Shown: in pieces, positions 1 to 9,109 of the stretch
Numbering within the stretch: the stretch's first letter is position 1
Layout of the letters: each line of letters begins with the position of its first letter
NCBI GenBank assembly: GCA_009192285.1
Contig: WBVU01000005.1
Coordinates: forward strand, 3,056,731 to 3,120,730
Direction: 5' to 3'
Origin: Morchella semilibera
Taxonomy: Eukaryota; Ascomycota; Pezizomycetes; Pezizales; Morchellaceae
DNA length: 64,000 bases
The notes under the pieces: model-generated
Databases searched by the model: none
What the model was told of the DNA's origin: nothing
The model's input: only the letters and a program-made list of their open reading frames with translations
Position numbers and translations under genes: made by a program

Positions 1-3000
1 CGGGAGAGCGATCGTCACCAAGAAAGCAACCAGGTCCCGTCGATGAAAGATGATAGCACTAAAGTTCAGTCTAATACGAAGCCAAATATGTTGGAAGTGC
101 CTTTTGTTGTTTCTGGGTGATATTTACTTAGGGTAGGTAGTGTGGTGGGGGTTACTCTCAAAAGACCCAAAGGAGAAGAAATTATGTATTATGACAACCA
201 TCCTTCACCACTCAACCTCAGCAAATATCATCTAAAATAGTCAAAGGGCATCTAAAGGGTGTTTCTGGACACTTGATTCGCTCCAGCCTCAAAATCTGAA
301 GTTTTTAAAGTCCTGTTGTCATGGTTGATTGCTTACCCGGTGATGATTGCTTTCTCGGTGAAACACGTTAATAGCTTACGTACATGTATATACCCGGAGT
401 ATTGGAAAGTGATCTAAACACACCCAAATGCCTCAGCACAAAAATACATGTACAGCGGTGGGGTAATAAGTCATCGGGCGACCTAGCCACAATTCCCTCC
501 CGCAAACCCATATTCTGGTGGCGTTCCGCCTGATGACTTATTACCCGCTGCTGTACAATGTACTGCCCGTGCAGAAGTTTTGAGTATAGACTCTCTCTGC
601 TACCTTCGCATGCTTTTGAATATAAAATAATTACTCCATATGGGATAATCAGTACTTCAATTAGTGGAAATATGTGATAAGGGACCCAGAAAATCGTGGG
701 TAGGAGTTTTTTCTTAGGTACTGGTAATAAAGGAATCTAAATGCTCATATTGACCTAGAAACAGCTTCGTGTGGTAGCTAATTGCTTGGTGGTTGATAAA
801 CCACCTTCTGACACTCTAAGCAGGCTTGTAACAGGGGAATAAATGACGTAATCTAACCTAATCGGCGTCCTCCTAATACACCAGCTGTCTTCTAAAAAGC
901 ATAGTGTAATTTGGCCTTGAATCATCTATTGGAACAGAAGACACCTAATCACCGGGCTTGGCACATGGTTTCTCACTCGCTCGCCAATTGGGTGGTTCCC
1001 TGCACAATGATTGATTGATTGATACTTCGGTTCCCTGCACAAATTTACTTGAGCCAGCCCCGTATACAACATCGGACACCATGGGTGGCCCTGATCACCG
1101 GGGAAAGAGCTCGATACTATGATTTCGAGCATTGGTTTGAAGCCTCTTTCATTCCAGAGGCTATTTAAACCAGACCTGCAGGGGAGTAATGAATCGGGGG
1201 GGTTACAGGATGAAAAAAATGAGACAGTTATATGATAGTAAGCACTTTCAGACTGATAGGGGCAATACAGATAGGGCCAGTGGTTCCTTAAGCACGTTTT
1301 GAGATCGGGGCATGCACTCAGTCAGCTGTATGCTTTCGATACGAACCCAATCACTCGCCCTTATTATAGAGGGGGGAGAATACTTTGCGTACGTAATTGT
1401 GTAGTGACCATTCCCAGGAACGAGGATAACACCTCAGGCTTAGGTTCTAAGAGACCGTTGTATCCATTATAAGGGCTACATACCAGGGAGTATCTGACTG
1501 TATACTAGGTTGCGCAGAATACCAAATCAAGGGTCACTTCAGGGGACACCGTGGAAGAAAAACAGCGGGCCTATTCGCAAGAGCGGCCGCGGCATATATC
1601 GGTATCCAATCCAATAACAGATAACTATATCTGCACTGATTAGTCAAAAGTACGGTCCCGCACGCTCATGAACAGAGAGTTATTGCTGGCTGATCTCCAA
1701 CCATTATCAAGTAATTCTTCCTAGAAATTCTTGCAAATCCTGGCGAGTTTTGACACCCAGAACCAGCTTTTTTTTTTTTTTTTTTTTTTACTTCATTAAT
1801 ACCCAGAACCAATTTAGAAGTGTTGGCGGGGTTGGTCTTTTTTCGCCACAAGGCTAGTACCACAGGTTCCTTTATCTCTTGGGAGATCTTTTATCATTTT
1901 CCCGATCTTCACCAGTATTTGGCCCCTACGCGAAATTGGAACTCCCCCCGAGTGACCTATCATGACCAGAGGAATAACCTCCCTTTTGTTTGTATATTGA
2001 GAGTTGATATCACTCATCAACCGGTACTTCGGTGTTTTCTGCACCGCCCTCAGCCGAACCTGCCAGTTTGGGGGTGGCTAGGGAGACTCTTTCGATCCGG
2101 TAGTTGCAGATGCATCAATTCGATTGGTGCTTATCGAGACAGGACGTGTTTCAAAGCTGAGACACAGCGTAACGTATCGAAGTGCTAAATGTACCCTCCG
2201 CTGCCATTTATATCAATATTCGAATCGGAATAGGCCTTTTAAAATCAGAGATTTGCCTGAATGGATGGCTAGAGCGGACGATGAGATGAGTAGATGCCCT
2301 GAATTGTTACCCGCTTCATATACTGTTGTGTTGAATGGTTGAATGCAGGAGAAGTTGCGGATAAACTGTCAAAGTTTCTCCGTTCCCCAGATTTGCTAGG
2401 GCTAGGGCCAGCACTTTAGGCTAAACTCAACACCCATCTCAAGGTCACATGGACCTGTAGACCCTGAGAAAAGACCGCAGTAAGAAGAAGAAAAAAGAAT
2501 ACGGAACTCTCTGACCGATCAGGTTATTAGGCAATATACTTCATCCATTGGGACTTGAGAGAGAGCCCATTAGGCTATCGGATGGAGAACTGAGACAAGA
2601 AGGGTCCAGGAACCGCTTCTTCCACCGGTCGGCGGTCATCGTCAAATTCACGATCCCCGGTGCTTCCCCCGCCGTTGCCTCATCTTGTGTGGGGATGGTA
2701 GCACTTTTTTTGTGGAGTTAAAGAAAGCTTTCGGCTGAATTGCTCGGATAATATTGAAGAGCATCCGCAGGGCATCGCATTTCAATTAGCAACGTATGGG
2801 ACAGTGAAACCCGAGGTTTGACCGATGAGGGCAAACAATTTGATGCATAGGATGTTTTGAGAGAATAGTAGATTTTCTTTTTTCTTTTTCTGTCTCCCAC
2901 GAGGCCATCTGCAATTTTCAATACCTAGCGCCTTTTTACGGGAATTTATCCGAATATACTGCTAGCAACGAACGGGTAGGGTACCGTTAGTGCTCGAGAT

Positions 3001-3039
3001 GGTGGATTGCAATATACTTGGTAGCCAAATGAGGGGCAG
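1..3039. other. Gene-free stretch, left edge
   Basis: No reading frame here shows a recognisable domain or a sensible intron chain. It holds a 114-bp inverted-repeat element (447-560), two TACATGTA palindromes (381, 445), a T run near 1770-1790, and a 20-base string TGATTGATTGATTGATACTT at 1008 that recurs exactly at 11075. The ORF at 1820-2188 has no recognisable family and is within chance length. Confidence 0.6.
447..560. mobile_element. Mini inverted-repeat element, 114 bp, TA-flanked
   Basis: The first and last roughly 36 bases are imperfect inverted repeats. Both contain the core GGGTAATAAGTCATC when read inward, with about five mismatches or gaps. TA dinucleotides flank it (445-446 and 561-562), as expected of a Tc1/mariner-type non-autonomous element. 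There is no coding capacity. The left flank forms a TACATGTA palindrome. Mobility is inferred from structure only; no second copy of this family lies in the window. Confidence 0.5.
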
Positions 3040-3046
3040 TATATAA
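3040..3046 (+). promoter_or_regulatory. TATA box of the aldo-keto reductase gene
   Basis: TATATAA lies 125 bases upstream of the first in-frame ATG (3171) and is followed by a pyrimidine-rich leader with CT tracts, typical of fungal promoters. A start site 30-40 bases downstream would place both ATG 3171 and ATG 3306 in the transcript, which matters for the choice of start codon. Confidence 0.5.
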
Positions 3047-3170
3047 TCCCCAGCTTTCATCGAACGACTTTCAAAATCACACATCTCGGCCGTCCTACTT
3101 CTAAAGCTTAAAGTAAGAAAATAAAAAAACTCCATCCTCCTCATTTATCTCCACCTTTTTCCATCCTTTC

Positions 3171-4456
3171 ATGATGTTTGTTCGTCCAAGTGTGTTCCGT
3201 GTTCTGACATCATTTCCCAGACGATATATCTCCAAACCCTCATCTACCCCGCACATATCCCATTTCCATCCCATCCGCACCTTTACGACCTCTAGAATCG
3301 CAGCAATGGTCAACGTCCCAACCATCAAGCTCCAGCCTTCCGGCGATGAGATGCCCCAGGTGGGATTCGGTCTGTGGAAGGTCACCAACGCAACCTGTGC
3401 CGACCAAGTTTACAATGCCATCAAGACTGGTTACAGATTGTTTGACGGAGCCTTCGGTAAGTTCTTATGGTTGATACTTATCTACCTAGTATATCAGAGT
3501 TGTAACTGACGCTGGGACAAGACTACGCAAACGAGCGGGAAGCTGGTGAGGGTGTAAGACGTGCCATCGCTGATGGCCTCGTCAAGCGTGAGGACCTCTT
3601 CATCGTCTCAAAGCTCTGGAACACCTTCCATGACCGCGAGCACGTCATCCCAATCACCAAGCAGTCCCTCGAATGGTGGGGTCTTGAGTACTTTGACCTG
3701 TACTACATCCACTTCCGTATGCTTCCCCCATCTCTTCCTACAAATCGCCAACTAACACGTTGAGACAGCCGTCGCCCTCGAATACGTCGATCCGGCCAAG
3801 AGCTACCCCAGTGGATGGCACACCCTTGAGAACAAGATTATCCAGAGCCGCACCCCCATCCAGACTACCTGGGAGGAGATGGAGAAGCTCGTGGACTTGG
3901 GTCTTGCTAAGAACATCGGTGTGTCCAACTTCCAGGGCGCCCTCCTGATGGATCTCCTCCGCTACGCACGTATCCGCCCGGCTGTGCTTCAGGTTGAGCA
4001 CCACCCGTACCTGACCCAGGAGACACTTCTTGCCCTTGCTAAGGAGGAGGGGATCGCGGTCACCGCGTACTCATCGTTTGGACCTCAGTCCTTCTTGGAG
4101 CTCGAAATGAAGAGGGCTACAGACACCCCAACCTTGTTCGAGAACAATACCATTAAATCGATTGCTAAGAAGGCTGGCAAGACCCCTGCTCAGGTACTTC
4201 TGAGATGGGCTACCCAGAGGGGTTTGGCCGTTATCCCCAAGAGTAACGCACAGGAGAGGCTATTGCAGAACTTGGATGTTACTAGCTGGGACTTGGAGCA
4301 GGCCGATATCGAAGCGATCTCAAGCCTTGACAGGAACCTGAGATTCAACAACCCCACTGATGTGAGTTACTTCCCTATTGTCTAAGTATTTCCGGGATGC
4401 TTGATACTAATGCTATGGGGAAATAGTACCTTGGAACTCTCCACATCTTTGGTTAA
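3171..4456 (+). CDS. Aldo-keto reductase, D-xylose reductase type, 4 exons
   Basis: NAD(P)H-dependent reduction of aldoses such as xylose to polyols is the known role of this AKR group. Exons: 3171-3456, 3522-3716, 3769-4361, 4427-4456 (367 aa; 322 aa from Met 3306). Introns have GTAAGT, GTATGC and GTGAGT donors and CTAAC/TACTAAT branch points. The last intron replaces an apparent stop at 4383 with the C-terminus YLGTLHIFG. The catalytic tetrad is visible: Asp and Tyr in FDGA-F-DYANE, Lys in VSKLWN, His in YYIHFPV. The cofactor motif [13 protein letters not shown] and the family motifs GVSNF and [10 protein letters not shown] are also present. The product closely resembles fungal xylose reductases (about 320 aa). 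The upstream 45 residues (start [11 protein letters not shown]) are Arg/Ser-rich, lack acids and resemble a mitochondrial presequence, so the protein may have two starts. Substrate is inferred, not proven. Confidence 0.92.
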
Positions 4457-4980
4457 ACGCCGTTTGCATTCTCTCTTTTTTTTGTATGGGAAAAATCTAG
4501 CAGGGTCAGCATGGATTACTTGTAGTTGTAAATAGAAATCAATGGACTTGATGGGAACAAAAAAACGCTCTGAGTGACTTCGTAACACTTGTTGGTGTGT
4601 AGTTAATTTCCGTCTTCATCCCATTCTATGCATCGCATTGTCTAGAAGCTTCCCCCTAGCACTAGAGCATGTATGTACAACTTATGAAAACGCTTTAAGA
4701 AGGCGAAGTCGTCAAGAGATAAGTAGGTGCAGAACCCGCACGGGCCCCCCTCAGCATCCAATTCCAAATCGGCAACGCCACGTCTGAGGCTGTGCTCTGC
4801 GGAGCCAATGATCTTGGCACCAGCTACTTCAAACGAATCATGCAAGGTCTCGAGAGGCGCCAACAGGCCATCCAGCCAGCCGCCAGCAACACACCTCAGC
4901 CAGCCATCCCATTCTAAAGCAAGTAGGGTGATACATACATGTACCTACCTACACTTCACTTGGGGGTATAGGATTTGAAA
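4457..4980. other. Intergenic, 3' side of reductase to next promoter
   Basis: Contains the 3' flank of the reductase gene, one TACATGTA palindrome (4936) and short TACC/TACA-type repeats. A 73-codon minus-strand frame at 4642-4863 has no recognisable homology and no supporting promoter. Confidence 0.5.
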
Positions 4981-4986
4981 TATAAA
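4981..4986 (+). promoter_or_regulatory. TATA box upstream of a small ORF
   Basis: TATAAA is followed by a CT-rich leader (CTCGCTCCCCTTTCCCACAT and more) and then by a purine-rich ATG context at 5112. This arrangement matches the promoters of the recognised genes in this window and argues that a transcript starts near 5010-5040. Confidence 0.4.
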
Positions 4987-5111
4987 CCCACCCTCGCTCC
5001 CCTTTCCCACATCTCCTCCTCATCCTCATCGACTCTTATCTCCAACGGACCAGACAAAGCAACACACGAAGCATACATACCACTTCACGAAACGAAACAA
5101 GAAAGAAAAAG

Positions 5112-5237
5112 ATGCCATTCAGCTACTCAAAGCACTTTAACGCGGGCGGACGTGCGGGCTTCGGCGTCACGGCATCAAAGCATGGTGTTAGGCCTCACTT
5201 CAGGTTCAGGCTCTGCGGGTTCAACTGCTTCCGCTAA
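5112..5237 (+). CDS. Putative 41-aa basic small protein
   Basis: The ORF runs from ATG 5112 to TAA 5235-5237 and encodes 41 residues. It begins MPFSYSKHFN, continues through a Gly/Ala stretch (AGGRAGFGVTASKHG) and ends in a basic, aromatic and Cys-containing tail (CGFNCFR). The calculated character is strongly basic, with no obvious signal peptide or membrane segment. A TATA box and CT-rich leader lie upstream, and the start context AAAGATGCC is good. A plausible intron (GTTAGT at 5245 to TTGTAG before 5343) lies just after the stop and would be in the 3' UTR. In another frame the same DNA is read in a longer Ser-rich ORF (4975-5376) that lacks this promoter logic. I do not recognise a family; the coding call rests on context. 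Confidence 0.4.
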   Translation: MPFSYSKHFNAGGRAGFGVTASKHGVRPHFRFRLCGFNCFR

Positions 5238-6041
5238 GCTTAAGGTTAGTTATTTGATATTGATCTTTTCTTTTCTTGCCGGTGTTCGTCGATCTGGGTT
5301 GGGGTGCCGACGGGTTACTAACTGCGGTTTGGTTTGGTTTGTAGATCCGATCTGCATGCGCTGCAGCAATAAATAAACGAATTAAACGAACAAAACCTTA
5401 AAACCTTATTTTTTCCTTTTTTTTTGCATCTGCAACGGGTCTCTTGGCCCCTTTTTTCTACTACGCCTCGATAGCCGAGAGGGATATCATACGGAGTTTG
5501 GTTTTTATTTTAGGATCGAAGGGTGGTTTGCATGGAGCGGGCGAGCGGGCAGGCGGACTTTCTTTTCTTCCTTTGTTGATATCTTTAGCCTTTTTTTTTT
5601 TTAACCCAGAGAATCAATTCATGTCCTTTGGGACTATTCCAATCTTCTTGCCCATTCCGATGCCCACCAGAACCTAGCATCATCTCCATCCTATTATCAC
5701 CCGGCCAGAGCGGCACTTGATCTTAGCTCCTCCGGGGGAGTTTTGACTGCATGTTAGCCGATGGGCTCCGTCGTAGATATATTGCCAATTGATTCCCTCC
5801 CATAGAAACGAACCGCCGAAGTGAATAAGGGGAAGATGTCTTTGTCGGGGTGATCTTTAGGAAATGAATAGATAAAGTAACCCTACTGGACGACCAAGGG
5901 AACATAATTGGGGGGGGGGGGGGGCTACCTGATCCGGTGGTCTACGTACGACCTTAAGGTAGGTGTTTCCTAGACTTCATTTTCTGAGTGGAACGAATGT
6001 CCTCTCTAAACAGATATGTATGTACTGAACAAGCTCAAGGC

Positions 6042-6112
6042 TAGTCTCGTGCCCAGCCTGTGGTGTTGCTCTATACATACTTCACCACACCACAGGCTGG
6101 GCACGAGACTAC
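6042..6112. mobile_element. 71-bp perfect hairpin element with 8-bp target duplication
   Basis: Arms 6042-6066 and 6087-6111 are perfect 25-base inverted repeats (outer bases TAGTCTCG) around a 20-base loop. The direct repeat CTCAAGGC flanks it on both sides (6034-6041 and 6113-6120). An 8-bp duplication and a TAG-type terminus fit a hAT-derived, extremely short non-autonomous element. It encodes nothing. The perfect arms suggest recent insertion or selection on the hairpin. An alternative is an inverted duplication by chance, but the flanking 8-mer makes transposition the better reading. Confidence 0.65.
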
Positions 6113-6212
6113 CTCAAGGCTATATCCCTTCATCATTAAATGGGCCCGCTGTCAGGGTAACACATGTATATAATGCTGGATTATCTCCATATATAAAGAA
6201 GCTGACGAATTA

Positions 6213-6544
6213 TGGTGCGGTAAACGTGTCAAAAGTGGTTTACCAACGGTGGTAAATTATTTTACCACCGGTGGTGAAAATAATACCAGCATTTATACCC
6301 TCAAAATGGATATTAGCACAGACCTTTTCGCCAAAAGGGGCTATATAATGCCAGTATATATGAACATTGTCCACCGGTGGGAATTTCACCACTGGTAGGC
6401 CATTTTACCACCAGTGTGAAACTGTTGGTATTAATGATAATGCAGCATAAAGACTGAAAGTCAGCATTTATACTGGGACAAGGACTGAAATTCAGTGCTT
6501 ATACCACCGGTGGTGAAATTACTTTTGACACATTTACCGCTCCA
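6213..6544. mobile_element. 332-bp MITE, TA-flanked, with internal CCACCGGTGG palindromes
   Basis: The termini are inverted repeats beginning TGGTGCGGTAAACGTGTCAA (left) and TGGAGCGGTAAATGTGTCAA (right, read inward). They remain similar for about 50 bases. TA lies on both sides (6211-6212 and 6545-6546). Inside are at least five variants of the palindrome ACCACCGGTGGT (for example near 6263, 6370 and 6503) and repeated GACTGAAA-TTCAG pieces. No transposase is present. It fits a Tc1/mariner-type MITE. Confidence 0.6.
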
Positions 6545-6811
6545 TAGACGAATCAGCTATCTCTTTATCTCTTTATCTGATTTTCTTTATACGGATATTT
6601 TCTTTATACAGATAATTTTCTTTATTTTCTTTATTTTCGATTACTATAAAAGGAAAGGCGATATCCGCTTTGGATAATCATCATAGAATCAATCAATTCA
6701 CACAATTCACTGCGCAGTCCATATCCTGATATCAAATCATATAAGTCGACCTAACGGACAATAAACAAATACATAAATACATAAATCATTAAACACAATA
6801 ACAAGTTCACC

Positions 6812-9056
6812 TCAACTCTTCTCCTTCCCCCCTACAACATCATCCGGCACGTCTGCTACTCTCCCTTGGATCGGGGGCCTCCTCTTTCCCATGATATCCA
6901 GATAGATACTTTTCACTGTATGTGCCATCGACTTTCTTCCCTCCCACAGCGGGTAGATACCCACCATCATCGTTGACAGGAACAGCCAGGCAATCCCAAC
7001 CCCGACCCATCCGGTGAAGAACTTCTTCGAGAACACGTATCCACTTCCGTACATAGGGAACGGCCACAGGATCAAAAGCGACAGCGTCATAACCAGGGTG
7101 ATGATGCGCGCAATCTTTGCACTCTTAGTAAGATTCTCTTGCTCGTTAATTGAGTTTTGCGAGCTTGTGGCCACGCCGCGGATCAGCTCGGGGTCGACAT
7201 CGGCTGCCGCAGCAATGTCGGCATCGTCGCTCTTGCGTATCATACGCATGGATTCGTAGTCGTAGTTGTCGGCGCCAAGGGCGAAGGTGAGGAGTGGGAC
7301 AAAGAGGACGGGGGATAGGAGGGCGACTACATTGCCGGCAAGCATGGGCATGCTGTAGAGGTCATTAGCACTGTGTCAGAGGTCACAAGAGCAGGTCAAC
7401 TTACTTAGACCCACTGCTCTTTACAGTGATCTCGCCGAATTTCGCCTTGGTTGTAACCAACCAAGCAACCAAGCTGCAAGCCAGCCCAAGAATTGGAGAG
7501 AAGATGGCAGCCCACTTGTTCTGCTTCTTCCAGAGCAGTGTCAACGACGCGGGGAGCACGGCGCTAGAGATCATTACCCCCATGAGGAGGTATAGATATC
7601 CCATAGAAACACCAATATGCCACAAAAGCACGCTAAATCCCGCCATCAAGAATCCAAAGATAATAACGCATAAGTGTGACATATAGATTAAACTTTTGCC
7701 GGTAGCCTTGGGGTTGAAATATGTCTGGTAGACATCATATGTGAAAATACTAGAGACAGCAATAAGCTCAGCGGAGGTCGCGGACGTAACAGCCATAAAG
7801 ATCAAAACTAATGTGCATGCTGCACCACCCTTGCCCAGAAGTGCGACGGCCGCGTTCGGGAGCACCAAGCCAGCCTCAACGTCAAGATCTGACATCCTCG
7901 ATGGAAAGCCCGGGAATGCCGGGTTAGTCTCAAGCGCCAGACACGCCAGTCCCATCGTTGTTGCGCACAACCACGGGATTGCAAACCATGACAGACCGCC
8001 AAGTACATATCCGGGAAGTGCGGAAGCTGGCGAGGCGGAGATGGCTTTATTGAAGTACCCATTGTCACAAAAGACGGTTCCGAAGTTTCCAACAATGTTG
8101 ATGACGAAAAATATTGCTCCTTCAGTGGACTGCATAGTGAGGTATGATCCGCCGGCGTTTCCGGAGACGGGGTGACGCTCAGCGGCTGCGACAAGGAGGT
8201 CGTAGACGGCGCCAGGAGAGCCGAGGAGTGGGGAAGTGGCATATGTGGTGAAGGCAAAGATGAAGATAATCACAAGGATCACAACGGTGTGGACGTAGTC
8301 TGTGAGGAAGGTTGCCCTATGGGTTGGTTGAGGTGGTTAATATTGGTGGGCGAGTGCTGGGGTATGATTGAAGACTTACTTGATACCACCAAAAAGAGTG
8401 TAGACGATCACACCAACAGGTAAGAGGAAACAGGCAGCAGGTGTACTCATACCGGTCAAAGAAGTAACCACTGCAGAGCCCCCAGTCAACAACATTGCCG
8501 TAACACTACCGCACAGTCAATATCAATCCCAAACCTATCCACAGAGGTCCATAATTACTTACAGGATGTTAGTACACAGCCCAAAGAACATGAATGTTAC
8601 ATGTGCCCCAGCACCATATCGTGCTCTGATAACCTCCAAGAATGTATGCGCATTTGGCGCCTTCCTCTTGAGTTCAATGGCCAGGGTCGCGAATAGTAAG
8701 ATCTGCACTGTCGCACCACTCGCGTACCAGAACGGGCCCGAAACTCCATATTTGTATGCGATCCCCGAAGACTGCAGGAGTGTTGCCGCCCATGTCCATG
8801 AACTTACGACGGCGGAGGCTACTAAACCAGTTTTAACGGTACGACCCGCGGTACTGAACATTTCAGACGTTTGGACTTCATTTTGATAGCTATCGTGTGT
8901 GTCAGTATAGTCAAAGAGAGAGAAAAGAGAAGGGAGTAACACAAACCGTTTGAGCGCCCATGTGGTTCCGATCATACCCAAGGCGAAGAGAAAGCCCAGG
9001 CCAACGATTATCCCGTACCCAAATGCTTGGGAAAGGGGGGCGGTTGCGGTCGTCAT
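6812..9056 (-). CDS. dur3: Urea/Na+ symporter of the Dur3 type, 5 exons
   Basis: Plasma-membrane active urea uptake, sodium:solute symporter (SSS) family. Exons in transcript order: 8947-9056, 8563-8889, 8380-8505, 7405-8316, 6812-7352, giving 671 aa in one frame; yeast Dur3 is about 735 aa. Introns are 57, 57, 63 and 52 nt. For the last one I chose the acceptor that leaves 52 nt because it uses a CTAAT branch point; the nearer acceptor would leave an implausible 34-nt intron. The first intron is a multiple of three and unbroken by stops, so it could be mistaken for coding. Family signatures include [67 protein letters not shown] and many hydrophobic helices. Regulation by nitrogen GATA factors is likely from the upstream motifs. 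Confidence 0.93.
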
Positions 9057-9103
9057 TGTAGGTTTTTCGCAGTTGTCTTCTCCGCCGGATCAGAGGGATA
9101 TAA

Positions 9104-9109
9104 GATAAG
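9104..9109 (+). promoter_or_regulatory. GATA motifs and TATA box upstream of the urea permease
   Basis: GATAAG at 9104, and further copies at 9461 (in TGATAAG), near 9587 (minus strand) and near 9696, lie within 650 bases upstream of the start codon. A TATATAAA lies on the gene strand at 9178-9185. Fungal AreA/Nit2-type GATA activators bind HGATAR and are known to control urea permeases; binding here is inferred. Confidence 0.4.

Larger units (their letters stand above)
5238..6810. other. Gene-free stretch with two small mobile elements
   Basis: Beyond the elements listed separately, this holds a run of 15 G (5910-5924) and, from about 6553 to 6700, an AT-rich module of repeated TTTTCTTTAT ending in CTATAAAAGG. 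That module resembles a second copy near 38876-39030. No gene is supportable. Confidence 0.5.

Noticed and set aside
7371-7404. 34-nt intron in the urea permease
   Set aside because: It would keep the frame but is too short for a fungal intron. The next acceptor gives 52 nt with a proper branch point.
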